Shown piece after piece: positions 33,683 through 46,043 of a DNA stretch of 64,000 nucleotides. The notes under the pieces were generated by a model, which worked only from the letters and a program-made list of their open reading frames with translations, did no database searches and was not told the origin of the DNA. The stretch's first letter is position 1; every line of letters begins with the position of its first letter. The DNA comes from Zeugodacus cucurbitae. Lineage: Eukaryota; Arthropoda; Insecta; Diptera; Tephritidae. The translations under genes were made by a program, and so were the position numbers. The stretch is from assembly GCF_028554725.1 (NCBI RefSeq), contig NC_071669.1:1441501-1505500 (forward strand), written 5' to 3'.

Positions 33683-36442
33683 ATGAAGCTACTGCTGGGC
33701 CTTTTAGTTTTGGTCACATTCGTCGTAGTTGTTGTCGCATTGGTGACATCAAAGTCCAACACAGCTGATTCGCCACAAGTCAATATAGCCGGTCAAGGTG
33801 CAGTGCTCGGCAGCGTCGATGAAACATTATGGACGCGACAGAAGTTTTACGCATTCCGTGGAATACCGTTTGCGGAATCGCCCAGCGGCGAGCGGCGTTT
33901 CAAGGTTTGTTTTGAGTAACGAGTGTTTATTGATAGGGAAGAATTTTGGGTTCTTTTTTAGATATTCCTGACTAATCAACGGCGTATTTCACCAAAACCT
34001 ATTTTGAATAAGTGAATAATTTACCTATTTGTGGAACCAGTATTAAATCTGCGTTTGTTGTTTCTATTTGCATACCTAATCAGCTCTCTGGTGTATTTTT
34101 ATACTGTCTAGTAAATTGTCATTGATATTCTCGAGTTTCAGTTGTTCGTGTATCTCTAATGCGGTTTTATGAATTAAATTGCGATTTTACACGGTCTGCA
34201 GCTTGTTCTTATCACAAATCGTCGGCTTATTTTTGCTATGATCACATTGAGATCACTCTCTCTCTCTCTCTGTTTCTCTCTCTTCTTCACTCTCATACTC
34301 TTCTCAACACACTTAACACCATACATTTGATTGCCTTGCTTCCATATCTAGAATCTCTACAGATCTCTGATTACAATTTAAGAGTCTCATAAAACAAAAT
34401 CTGTGAGTACTTTGTACGCCACGCAACCAGACTAAGTGTCTTATCTCAGCAAAGTCAACAGTTAACAGTAGACGCCTAAGTGTCTTATCTCAACGAAGTG
34501 AGCAGTTTGGCAAAGTCCAAGAATTCATACACTTTTTCGTAAACATAAAATGTCGTGATCATTTTGATGACTGACCATATTAAAGATAAAGATAAAGATC
34601 AGAGAATATTTTGGTGGCCTTTACTCCCACACTCATCTCAATTCACACACATTTACAGGCCCCCGTGAGTCGCAGCCCTTGGAATGGAACATTCGACGCA
34701 CGTAGCTTTGGCAAACGCTGTCCGGTCATAACAAGCATCAGCAAGTTAAACGCTAAGCAGCTGGAGGAGGAAGACTGGGAGGACTGTCTAAACTTGAACG
34801 TCTACACCAAAAATGTAAATTACCGTTATATATTTTCAATAGCTATATATAATTTTTATATACTATAACTATAGCTCTCGGCCAAACAACCGGTCATGTT
34901 CTACATTTATGGCGGCGGCTTCACCAATGGCTCCGCCTCCGATCACCCACCACACCATCTGCTCGAAAAGGACGTGGTGCTGGTGGTGCCGCAATATCGC
35001 GTCGGCGCGCTCGGCTGGTTGACGACACTCACCGACGACATGCCCGGCAATGCGCCCGTGTTGGATCTGCTATTGGCCTTGAGTTGGGTGCAAAGTCACA
35101 TTCATGCATTTGGCGGCGATCCCACGCGCGTATCGATATTTGGACAAAGCGCGGGTGCGGCTATGTCCGGTGCGCTGCTGCTGAGTCCTAAAACACCAGA
35201 GCACTATTTTAAGCGTTCAATTGTGCAGTCGGGCGCCATAACGGCACCGTGGGCCATAAATCGCACGCCATTGCAGCAAGTTAAACGCATCTGTGAGGCG
35301 CTGCAATGCGAGAAATGTGAAGATAAGCGTGAGCAATACGAATGCCTGCGGAAGGTTGATGTGCTGCAGCTGTTGAGGGTGACCACTGAGGTGGGTTTGA
35401 CTCATAACAGTTTATATAAAAGTGAGTTTCTTAAATATTTTGAGTTTTAGGAGAGCTTCAGTCCAGTGATAGGTGATGAGCAGGGCGTGCTGCCGCAAGA
35501 ACCGCAAATGCTTTTAAGAAATCTCAAGCGCACAGTGCCGCTAATGACGGGTTTCACCAAGCACGATGGCTCTTTTGTGCTAGCAAGTAAGGTTTCAATT
35601 AAATAATTGTTCTCAAGTAATACAAGAACCATATTCTCCCAAAACATTAAAGCGCTCTACGACACACTGATCGCGCAGTACGGCAGCCTTGCTAAATTCA
35701 CTGTGCGCCAGTTAGCGAATACCTTGATCGATCTAGCCAAAGATACCACGAGTCTCTCTAACAATTTACTCTTGCGCATGCTCTTCAAGTCGAAAATTTT
35801 GGACAGCAACAATCACACCGCAGCTTGGCCCGCATATTTTGATGTGAGCTTGCATAAACTACTAATTTCTATAATTTCTCTAACATATCCGTCTCCTTGC
35901 AGATCGCCAATAGTGTTTATATGAAGTCGCCTGTGGTTGCCTATGCGAATGAATTGCAGCGTCGCAGCGCCGCTCCAGTCTACTTGTACACTTTCGATTA
36001 TGCCGGCGCACACACACGCTTCGGCTATGAGTTCGGCAATTCGCAATATCCCTTCGAGGGCGGCGTACATCACTCGAACGATAACATATACCTGTTTGCC
36101 ACACACAAACTGAATGCGAACGACACGCTAATCGCAAAGAAAATGGTGGATCTGTGGTACTCCTTCGCAGCGGATGGTGTGCCAAAGGTTGGCGAACAAC
36201 CGGAACTCACTCTTAAACCACTGGAGAGTATGTGGAGCTAAATAATAACTGTTTTTAGTTTATTTACTGTTGTTATTACAGCTGAGGCGGGTCCTTATTT
36301 CCACATCGATCAAGAAGTGCGCGTGGATAGTGATATTTTGAAGGAGCTTACGGTGACTATTGATGATCCAGAGAGCTATAAATTGATTAGGTCGTCCGTT
36401 TTGCCACCAGTGTTGCCACCAGTGTTGCCACCGGTTTTATAA
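33683..36442 (+). CDS. Carboxylesterase-family protein, seven exons
   Basis: Exons 33683-33904, 34659-34814, 34875-35390, 35451-35586, 35653-35843, 35903-36227 and 36282-36442 give 568 aa, the normal size for type-B carboxylesterases. Residues 1 to about 22 are a hydrophobic leader (signal peptide or anchor). Family marks: F-R-G-I-P-F-A, E-D-C-L-N-L-N-V-Y with Cys95/Cys117, the oxyanion region Y-G-G-G-F, nucleophile Ser218 in F-G-Q-S-A-G, and His464 in V-H-H-S-N-D. The acid position carries Asp337 (K-H-D-G) instead of the usual Glu. The triad is thus chemically complete, so an active hydrolase is possible, though Y-G-G-G and K-H-D-G recall divergent glutactin-like members. The clade and substrate are not settled. 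Sequons include N83-G-T, N144-G-S and N255-R-T. The C-terminus ends in three L-P-P-V repeats. Introns of 54-66 bp alternate with one of 754 bp. Confidence 0.9.
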
Positions 36443-36558
36443 ATTGGTTGAAAATTTAGTAGAAAAGTTAGAAAGAATAGTTGGTAATTACTTGGTATGT
36501 ACTTAAGTTTTTTTATTGCTTTTAAATACAACACATTATACACAATACTGTTTAGAAT

Positions 36559-36564
36559 ATTAAA
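36559..36564 (+). terminator. Probable polyadenylation signal of esterase
   Basis: ATTAAA about 117 nt past the stop codon; no AATAAA occurs earlier downstream of the gene. Confidence 0.35.
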
Positions 36565-36654
36565 AGGCAGGGCCTAAGGAATTATTTTCAATAGTTCTTA
36601 GGCTCAGTGGTATGCCCAAATGCTTACAAAAGTGTTCAAAATTTATAAAATTCC

Positions 36655-36781
36655 ATCATAAAGAATGATTACTCCTCATTAACTACGTGACGGCACTCCA
36701 TCTGCTATCACAAAGGACCAAAACTGGTCTATGTGTGGCTTTATAGCCTACCAGAGTAACCTAACCTAACCTAACCTATAA
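36655..36781 (+). mobile_element. LINE 3' tail with (CCTAA)n
   Basis: CACAAAGGACCAAAACTGG ... GTGTGGCTTTATAGCCTACC is followed by four CCTAA-type pentamers (36757-36780). It matches the tail style of the LINE copy at 29391-29717, but no coding part remains. Confidence 0.55.
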
Positions 36782-37535
36782 AATTGAATCAAATATCTAA
36801 CAAAAATTATCATTCCATTCAGAATTTACTGTTTTTTTTTATTATTTAAATATTGAAATCGTTTGTATGGCTGTTACCCTTACCCAACACTGCCACCTTC
36901 CCATCCATTCTCTCTAATCACTCAAAATGTTTTCTAATTAGCAAAGCAATCGGACATCCCCAATTGGCTGCTAATATATTGCCATCAAACAAATATATTT
37001 TTAGTTCATCTCCAGTTCATGCCAAAAAGCATTTTAAATTCAATTTTAGCTTAAACCACAAATGCCCAAAAGTTGTTTGCCAACACTATATTTTCGAAAC
37101 CAAAACTAAGCGTTTTAATGTACACATACATACACTCACACACTCTTAAAATGAAGTCTTCCTTATTGCTGCTAAAAAGATCGCTCAAATTGTCCTTACT
37201 CTTCTGCCGTCTCTGCCACCGTCTCAGTTTTCATATGTCAACAGTCGACGACGACGACAAAATTACGACACCACAAAGTAAACAAATTAACTAAATCATC
37301 TAGAAATTGGCAGCGAGTGAAGTGGACCAAGGAAGCTTTCGAAATTTAGCTGTATGTGTGTATTTTATTTTTGCTGCTCTTCACTAAATTGTGCTTTTTG
37401 TTTTACTTGCGCTTTGCGGTTTTTGTGGTGTAGCATTTTGACAATTTTATCTCTTAGCTGTGAATTAGTAATTAGCTTTGAAAGCGCATAAGTCCAGAAA
37501 GTAAGTTTTGAAACATCTGGTGTGTTGGTTAGTTT
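36782..37535. other. Intergenic, no gene seen
   Basis: Unique AT-rich sequence. The frame at 36853-37149 shows no domain and no splice context. Confidence 0.35.
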
Positions 37536-37862
37536 TCTAAGCTTTAAGCTTTCTTTGTCATTTTTTTAAGAATTCTTCAGAAGTAAGCTTTAAGCTTTCT
37601 TTGTCATTTTTTTTAAGAGTTCTTCAGAAGTTGCGGTGAATTTCATTATTATTGAAAAATCGCCGTTATTTTGAATATAATTTTTTTCGTGAAGCCCAGA
37701 AAGCAGATTATGAAGTATGTACATATTAGTTTGTTCGTGGGCTTTCTAAGTTTTAAGCTTTCTTTGTCATTTTTTTCAAAGAGTTCTTCAGAAGTTGGGG
37801 TGAATTTCATTATTATTGAGAAATCGCCGTTATTTTGAAAATAATTTTTTTTTCGTGAATTT
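37536..37862. repeat. Local imperfect duplications
   Basis: The phrase AAGCTTTCTTTGTCATTTTTT followed by GTTCTTCAGAAGT occurs near 37547, 37593 and 37757. The last two continue through GGTGAATTTCATTATTATTG and AAATCGCCGTTATTTTGAA. These are partial tandem copies about 160 bp apart, non-coding. Confidence 0.8.
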
Positions 37863-40041
37863 AATACCGTTAAAGAACATTTCAGTGGCTTGGAGCTTAA
37901 TTGAAGCTTAAAGCTTAAATGAAGTTGCTTAAAGCTTAAATAATGCTTTAAGTTCGACCAAAACGCTTAATATTTCCAAGTAAGCATTTTATAAATAAGA
38001 AAACATTTCAATTATCCAATTTTAAAATTTATAAAAATCGACTTATTGGTTTTGTCGTGTCAATTTGCGAATTATATAGTCGAGGGTGAAGTAACAAAGG
38101 CTTTTTTTGTAAAAGTGAGTTCGTTGAGACTTTAAAAATGGAAAATATTTTAACCAAAATAAAATAAATAAAAAAATTCTTCGAAAAAGTGAGAATTGAA
38201 GCTATTTTTTCTAAAAGAACATACAATTCCTCCAACTCTGTTCTGTGTGCTACCTAGTTCCATAGCAATTTTTTGTTATTTTTGTACATTGTAGCTGTAG
38301 CAGCTCTTCCATAAAGACATCTTAAGTACATCGAGGTTTGAGTTTTGCTTGGTGACAAGGCTTTTAGTGTCATTTAATGTCACCAAATATATTTATAACC
38401 AACACAAACACACACATACACATACATGCTATATACTACATATTTTATATTAGACTAAGCATATTCTACACTGTGTTAATGGAAGTGAAGAGGCATTGTA
38501 TGTACATATGTATGTATGTATGTAAGTGATAATTGAATTAGAATGGCAACAACGACAAATAGACCAAAAAGAGCGCATACAAAGCGCATTGGCGTCTCGG
38601 CTTGCCAACAGTTTGAGTGCCCGCTACCCACTACTAACATTAAAACGGAGGAAGAGCTGGAGACTGAACTGTAACTGGCAAAACTTATGTGGCAACAGCA
38701 TTAGCACATGACTGCCACACAAACACACACACACACACAAGCGAATGAGAATGAGAATGTGACCAAGAATTATTATGCTTTTAACAAATCCAACATACAT
38801 TTGAAATACTCACCACTTTCATACGCATAGATCTTAATTATTTCTCAAGGAATGAATTGCCAATTTCAGCACACACACAGAGAGACACAGATACATACAT
38901 TTGCATTTGTAATAAATGCATATAACTGTAATATGTTCCTATGATAATTTGTAAGCTTTCAAAGTTGTCTAAAGTAAAATGTGGTTAGAGTGCGCTTGTG
39001 GAGTGCGGAGGATATCCTTGGTTACATTTACATTTGAATTTTCAGCTAATTTACTGAGTTGGCTAACGATTGGCGGTGCTGAGCAGGCAGTCCAAGTGTT
39101 GCCAAAGCGGTAAATTGGTGAATTGCTTTTTGGCGTAAATATCCCAACTTACGGTAAACTGGAAATAAAAGCAGCAGGTTCCGAGTTTTCCTTGCCCCCC
39201 CCCATACTCACATGAAGTTTTACGACACTTTACTAATTACATGTGTGGCAAGGCAGGCGAGTGGTGTGTGAGTGTGGTGGAGGTGGGTAATTTCGAAGAC
39301 ACATACGTATACGTATCCCTATATGCTAATTAATTTGTCCTTTCCATCAACGGAGACTCATAACTCACACCACTACGGCACTTAAAAGTTGTGAAAATGT
39401 GTGGAGGTGTGTGTGTGGGTTATCCTCTTTCAAATAGTAAACAAGCACATTATTCTTTGTTGCAACTAACTTTTTAATTGTTTTGGGAGTGGTTGACGGG
39501 AATATACATAATTTATGAATTATAAAATACTATTTTCGTCAAATGATGAATTCGGTTGCTGGGAGACATATTTTTGTAAGAAAATAGTGATTTTTCATTT
39601 TGAAACTGGATAGTTATTAAGGCGAAAATCAGAAGATAAAAAAGATACTTGATGAATTTTAAGAATTATCTAGAAAAACGTCTCCTCTTCAACAAAGACC
39701 ATACTAAATATAATTGAAAGTTTAGTGGAAAACTTCATGAAGAGTTCTTTTCCCTTTCGGAAGTTTCACAACCACACCAGAAAAGTATTTATTCTCTTTA
39801 TGAAGTTCTGCAGTTACCCATTTTCCGAGAAATATTTAGAAAATTTGAAATTTTAATGTTTGCTCTCAGAGAGATTTATAGGTTGTTCTGACAGTTAGAT
39901 CGGGTTAGTTAGTTAGTTCAACATGAGATTATAGATGAAATGAGCTCGAGTTATTTGCAATCTCGTTATGTCATTATATATATATATATCTACCTTACCT
40001 ACCATTCTATTCACCTTTCTCATCTGAGTGGTTATTTTGCA
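37863..40041. other. Intergenic with microsatellites
   Basis: No supported gene. Simple repeats include AAGCTTAAA phrases (37905-37950), (GTAT)n near 38505-38523, (AC)n at 38718-38739 and (AT)n near 39976-39990. Confidence 0.4.
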
Positions 40042-40395
40042 TGGCGAAACTCATCGAAGCCTTTTCCAGCCTAGAAAAAGAAGCGAACGACGTTGGCCTT
40101 GTTGAGGACGAGGTCAAGACATAGTATATGAAGGCCACACACAAAGATTCCACCAGTCTTTCGATCTACGGCATTGGCAGTTACACATTTGAAAATGCGA
40201 AGAACTTTGTCTATCGCGGAACCAGGCATAGGTTAAGCGCATAAAAATCCAACGAGTGTGCTGGTTGGCCCATGTCCTATGCATGGAAGACGTTGATCCA
40301 GTGAGAAATTTCTTTGATTCGGGAGCTGAGGGTGGAAAACGGAAACAAGGGAGCCCGAGCATCCAAGGACCAAGTGAATAGGAATCTGTCTGCAC
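40042..40395 (+). mobile_element. LINE fragment, reverse-transcriptase C-terminal part
   Basis: Conceptual + strand reading, with stops and shifts, gives A-K-L-I-E-A-F-S-S-L-E-K-E-A-N-D-V-G-L, then a degraded K-T-K-Y-M-K-A-T-H, I-Q-R-V-C-W-L-A-H-V-L-C-M-E-D, and finally S-K-D-Q-V-N-R-N-L-S-A-L-K. The order (palm/thumb start, W-x-x-H-V-x-R-M, then a K-D-Q-V-x-x-D-L block) fits the C-terminal half of an endonuclease-type non-LTR retrotransposon, in the style of RTE-related elements. It is 5'-truncated and internally deleted. Confidence 0.65.
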
Positions 40396-40835
40396 TTAAG
40401 ACTGGCGTGACTTCCCAAAGGATAAATGAAACTGGGGTATGTTTTGTCCTCGACCCAGATCGTCTCACTGAAGACTGGCGTGACTTCGCAAAGGATAAAT
40501 GAAACTGGGGTATGTTTTGTCCTCGACCCAGATCGTCCCACTTAAGACTGGCGTGACTTCGCAAAGGATAAATGAAACTGGGGTATGTTTGTGTCCTCGG
40601 CCCAGATCGTCTCACTTAAGACTGGCGTGACTTCGCAAAGGATAAATGAAACTGGGGTATGTTTTGTCCTCGGCTCAGATCGTCCCACTTAAGACTGGCG
40701 TGATTTCGCAAAGGATAAATGAAACTGGGGTATGTTTTGTCCTCGGCCCAGATCGTCCCACTTAAGAGTGCCGTGACTTCGCAAAGGATAAATGAAACTG
40801 GGGTATGTTTTGTCCTCGGCTCAGATCGTCCCATC
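40396..40835 (+). repeat. 73-bp tandem array at the LINE 3' end
   Basis: Six units start at about 40396, 40470, 40543, 40617, 40690 and 40763. Each holds ACTGGCGTGACTTCGCAAAG, GATAAATGAAACTGGGGTAT and GTCCTCGGCCCAGATCGTC. In one frame each unit encodes D-W-R-D-F-A-K-D-K and a stop, which is the expected end of the retroelement protein just upstream. The unit is therefore the element's last codons plus its 3' UTR. The array ends at 40835. Confidence 0.85.
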
Positions 40836-42479
40836 ATTGTTGTACCAAAGAAAGAAGAAACCTTTTAATACGATTTTCTTGAATAATTATACGTCTTGAG
40901 CTTAAGACACCAAAACTTCTTTTTTATATCTGCCCCACTTAAGGATCATTAAATATTATAATTTTCTTGTGAATTGGATTAGATTCTGTATCAAGCTTCA
41001 AAGCGTATACCTACTCCATATACAAAAAGAACCTAAATTTGGACGCCACTAGAGACCTTTTTTGATATATTTTCAACGATGGCATCTCTCAAAGCATAAT
41101 TCCACGTGTATTTCCCATCTATAACTAAAAACAATTCAGGAAACAGCAGCATACACTTTAGGCCCAATCAACAAATATTAAATTTGTCAACAAAGCAAAA
41201 ATCTCCATGCTTGACTACACCATATACATAAATCTGCATATATGTATGTATTATTAGTGCAAAGTTCACAAAGGACCATGGTCTGGTTAATTTAGCTGAA
41301 AATGTTTTATGATATAATTAGACACCCGTGCACACGGTCCATATTTACATGTAATGAGCATTTCACAAATGTTTTACAAATGTGCATATGAAATTAAGTC
41401 CAAGCGCCCATACACACACACATACTCATATTACCCTTACATTACTACTGTATGTGTGCGTGTAATCCTCATGTTCTCCATACACAGACACACACACACG
41501 CTGGCATAGAATATTGCGCCATAATCACAATTACAATCAGAGCGCACAATGGAACCACAGTGGCAATAAAAATATTAATGCTCATCTAGCAGACCACGTA
41601 ACCGCTTTCATCCCCCTACCTTCCTTCCTTGCTTTCTGCCTTCCGCGGGTGCGGCAACAACAACCAGCATGTATGTAGCGCGGCAACCACTTTCCACCGT
41701 AGCCAATTAAACTGAAAGGCGATTGGCGCAAAAGTCGCATAATTAATCTGATTACACAAGTTCTAATACGAATAAATATGTGACCATTTATGCACGCGAG
41801 TGTGTGTGCGTGTGTTTGGGTGTGTTGGTTTGGTCATATCAATAAAGATTGAGCCGATTAGCAAATTCGTGGCAATATTATTATAGCCTCAGCCATTTCG
41901 AAATCTCGCAGTTGTGTTAATATAAAGCCATATACATACATTCATATATACACGTATGAGCCAAAATGTAATTATGTATGAGCCTTATATACATATATGC
42001 CAGCATATAGTAAGTGCGTATGTATGCCCGCTGCCTGAGTTTATTGATTTCATTGGCAGTGATCGAATGGCTTATGATTCGTTGAATACTGTACTCCTAT
42101 CACACAGTCATATTCGTTCACATACATGTATGTATGAGTGTATTAGATTGTATTTTATTAATTAAAGGAATACTATATTCCTAGTTGTGTAGCTGATTTC
42201 CTTCCGAAATTAATTATTGACTAGGCAAGCGAAAATTATTTAGAAATGCTGACGTAGACTTGCGGTATAATGCAATGAATTTACGAAATCAGATATTCTA
42301 ATGAAATTAGATTTTTCGATAAATTTACTTAACTGTATAATACCAGGCCCTTTCCTCCACTTGCCACCTCTCGTCTTTTATTCACCCCACTTGTGTAACA
42401 GGGTTCGTGTAGCCTTTGCTGTAGAAATTAATTTATTTCTTTACTTTTCCTGTATATCTGTTAGATCATCACTGATACA
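40836..42479. other. Intergenic, no gene seen
   Basis: No supported gene. CA-rich microsatellites lie at 41412-41424 and 41485-41500. The beginning of the retroelement at 42480 may extend further left in degraded form. Confidence 0.4.
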
Positions 42480-43050
42480 ACTTAAGAATATAGCCTTGAG
42501 GAATCTAATGCTACTAGTATATATTCCTGGACATAATGACATAGGAGGCAATGAAATTTGGCGAAAGTAGCAGTCATAATCAAGCTTATTGGACCTGAGC
42601 CATTCTTTTGCGGTAGGTCCACCATTAAAGAAATGCTCATAGTAGTAGACAAGCGAATTAGGCATTGGCAATGGATACAATCGTCTGGACTTCTCCACGG
42701 AAAGTAGTTCTTGGTCGAGTACAAACTGAAAAAATTCAAAGAAATTATCATCCTACACAACAAATCACAGACAAATTGAGGCAACTGTTGGTAGTGCAGA
42801 TTGAACACTGCAGGTTAAGGTGTCACTTATACAATCAATGCGACTGAACTATTCACATTCTGCGCGTTGGAAGCGGAGACACCAGAGCATATACTGCTAG
42901 ATCAGCACTCCCTGGAAGAAGGAGTCAAACTCTCGGAACAGGAGTAGGAGTTCTTAGGAGGGATCATATTACAACTATCAGCCCATGGGATCTGTTAAGA
43001 TACCTTCATGCGATGGGGTTATGTGTAGACCATGAATCGCAGTGCACACC
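42480..43050 (+). mobile_element. LINE ORF2 remnant: RNase H and C-terminal part
   Basis: The + strand reads L-L-V-Y-I-P-G-H-N-D-I-G-G-N-E at about 42509-42555, the W-V-P-G-H-x-x-I-x-G-N-E signature of the RNase H domain of jockey/I/R1-type elements. Further on come I-E-H-C-R-L-R-C-H-L-Y-N (42803-42838) and F-C-A-L-E-A-E-T-P-E-H-I-L-L-D at about 42858-42902, the C-terminal Cys/His block. Frameshifts and stops separate the parts, so it is inactive. Confidence 0.75.
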
Positions 43051-43385
43051 TCGTAATATTATCTATCTATATAGATTTATTCTTTGAATTATGAATAGAG
43101 AAACTCGACATTTTTTCTCAGAGGGTTTGAAGATCTAAGACGAGCTTTGGCGCCCTGGTGGGAATGAGATCGCAAATTCCGTCTTTTCTTGTCCTATAAG
43201 ACCAATTGACATAGAAATCGTTATGACTTCTCAAAATGGGACTGAGACTAGCTCAAAATGTTCAAGATTTAGCATAAAGATTTAATAAAGCTTTTCATCT
43301 TCAAAAGCGCTTTCAAAGACAGTTTCGGACAATAGATAGAGAAACTTTCCTTTAGTTTGGTACCACATAAATGTTTGGGAGGTCC
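43051..43385. other. Intergenic, no gene seen
   Basis: Probably the retroelement's degraded 3' region grading into unique DNA. No boundary is visible. Confidence 0.3.
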
Positions 43386-43510
43386 GCCCCGTTCTACGGT
43401 CGGTTCTATGTAACCGGAACGCACCCGATTTTTATCCGATCAAGGCCTGTCGAATCTCAAAATCTTTTGCGGAATGTTTTATGCCGCTACATCAACACAA
43501 CAACATAGGA
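43386..43510 (-). repeat. Dispersed repeat, inverted copy of that at 17.7 kb
   Basis: On the minus strand it gives the same motif series as 17645-17765: AGCGGCATAAAACATTCCGC, CGGATAAAAATCGGG, GTTCCGGTTACATAGAACCG. It ends in an ACAACAACA tail on the + strand. Confidence 0.65.
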
Positions 43511-46043
43511 TTCCGCCCAAATGTGACTTTCCTTCAGCCCAAAATTTACTAGTGTAATAGTGGCTAAAGGCGTTTTAAATTCATTTTAATTTCATAATCT
43601 CAAATTCAGTGTTAAAAAAAATTACCGTTATTTGCTTAATTTTTAATATTGTTCTAGCAATATTCTGGTAATGCAAATATGTTTTAAATTAATTAACTTT
43701 ACGCGAATGAAGCGACGCAGCTTTAATCGGATTAATTAATATTAACACACGAAGCACGCAGAATCACCGCTCCACACAAATAGCCGAAGGGTAAACGCAT
43801 GTTGAGGGTCGACAATAAGCTGTGAAATATGAGTTTGCCATACAAACAATTAACACTAATGGGGGACAATGAAATTTCATATGTGTACCGATGTTGGTCG
43901 GGGGAGGAGGACGAGTGGCGTCACGACATCAAATGCCACGACACATATCCATTTATCAAATCAATTTGAGCTGCGCAACATGAAGATGAAGACAAATACA
44001 AATCCTACACTCTCCCTTCCATCCTCTCCCACTTTCTCTTCGACAAGCGCTTAATGCTAAATTTAGCCTATTCACTGCGTATTTGCGATATTAACTGCGC
44101 ACAGGCGCTCAAACAGACACACACACTCACACTCACTCGGGGGCGCTGTCAAAGCGATCTACATAAATCTATGTCGAACAGTTGGAATCAATGCAAATGG
44201 AACAGCGATAAACATTATGAATTACATATTTAAAAACGTTACGCCACAGCTGCGCGCCGCACACAATCGATGCAATCGAAATGGCGGTGAGCGGGAGTCG
44301 GAGTGGGTGAGAGCGCAGAGGCACTAAGCCGTGAAGCTTAGCGCCATTATGCGCGGCTGTCAATTGCAGGTGGCGCAGATAATATTCAAAGGATATGCAA
44401 GCGAAAGGACATCACTGCGCTTAGGCGAACAGAAGTCAATCAGGGATTACAATTGTGTACCAATGCCTAGGATGAGAGTTGGTGGTTGGCGATTGGGTTG
44501 GAGGCAGCGCGCGGAGGCGGCATGTTTGCATGCAAATTGACGCACTTAATGGCACATTCACCTAACAAGGCGCGCAATTGCAATTTTACAGTGTCAATTT
44601 GCATGTCCTAACCTCCCTCAATGGATGAGTGAGTGAGTGTATGTGCGTGTGTGCGGCATCGAGCAATTGAGTTGCAAAAAATGCGAAATAGATAAAATTA
44701 TTTTTAATTTTGAATTCGCATAAAAGTGTGTCGAATTCGTTTAATGGCTTGAGCCGATGTCAATTGCTTGGGCGGCGCAAGCGACGCTGGCGAAATTTAA
44801 CGGTAAAAGCCTTTCTACTGATTTCTACATATGTGGATGTGATCACATGAGGTTTTAAGTTTTCCCGCTCTTTTTTTATTCATTTTCATGCAATTTACCG
44901 TTACCATAAGCGGCAATAATTCAGCGCGTAGCCGGTTTGAGTTATATAACCTTGACGGTATTTTATAGTTTTCTATTTTCTTTTTTTTTTGCCCCGACCA
45001 CTTTTTTATGCAATTTTTATGAATATCATTTTGGGCTGCGATTTATCCGCGTCACAGCACAAATGGCTGTATTTCATGCCTGTGAAATGTTGTTGTTGCG
45101 CTTCGCATCGAGTTCCATACGCAATCTAAATAGCGCTATAAATCAGTCGACTGGCAGGTGATTGGACCGGCGGGCTTGTATATGCGCCAGATTCGGCGGA
45201 TTCGCGAAAGCAATGCATGAATTATAGACACAGGTTTTTCTCATCGGGCGCGCAAACGGCGGAACGCGTGGGTGAGGTGTGATAGCCGAGCTACAGGTGT
45301 CGGTAAGGTTGATGAAAGGTGTGTGGTATTGCCTTCTCTGCATTGCTATTTGATTCCATTGAATACGTTCTTCAAAGCAAAATTGTATTCCAATAAGGGG
45401 GCTTCTCAGACCGTTTCCAAGATTTTGAGTTCATTCTAGTAAATAAACTAGGTTCTAAAGAAAGAGTTGCATCTAATGGATCCCAGAACATATTAGATTC
45501 TCCTTAACATGGTATCTGTGGTTCGATTTAAATAAGCTTAATTCGTTTAGGGACATAGTTAGACTTCTTGGGCATTTAGTTCTAGTTAGAGCTACAGCTT
45601 CTTTTCCTCTATAATCATTAATAGATCCCGAACAAAAAGAGATACGGGTTCTAGATTACCAGTCGCCACTGTTTACGGATAGTTCATTAACTTAATGTTG
45701 TATTATAGATTCCCTGACTCTGACTCTCTGACTTCAAGTCCAAAGTACTCTTAAAAAACCGAGGGCAAATACCTTTCTACTCCTCGCACCTTTCCACTTC
45801 GTAGGCAGTGAGGACGGATTCAACTTTTGTCCGATGGCTTAGTTTCAAGAGAAATCTTTTCAATTCGAATATTCTCCGTATTTATAAATAAGTCTTCTCG
45901 TACCAAATCTTTATTTACATATTTCCCACTCTCCGCACACACCAATATATGTACTTATATATTATTTATTTATGTATATTATTTTATTGCCAAAATTACT
46001 CCACATCAATGCTGAATACCCACATGAATAACCTCATCATTGT
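43511..46043. other. Intergenic, no gene seen
   Basis: No supported gene. The 44100-44560 stretch is GC-richer (GCGC, GGCGG) with overlapping frames on both strands but no domain. Confidence 0.35.

Noticed and set aside
40233..40837. Overlapping minus frames with repeated F-I-L-C-E-V-T motifs
   Set aside because: Antisense of the 73-bp LINE-derived array; the sense strand explains the sequence.
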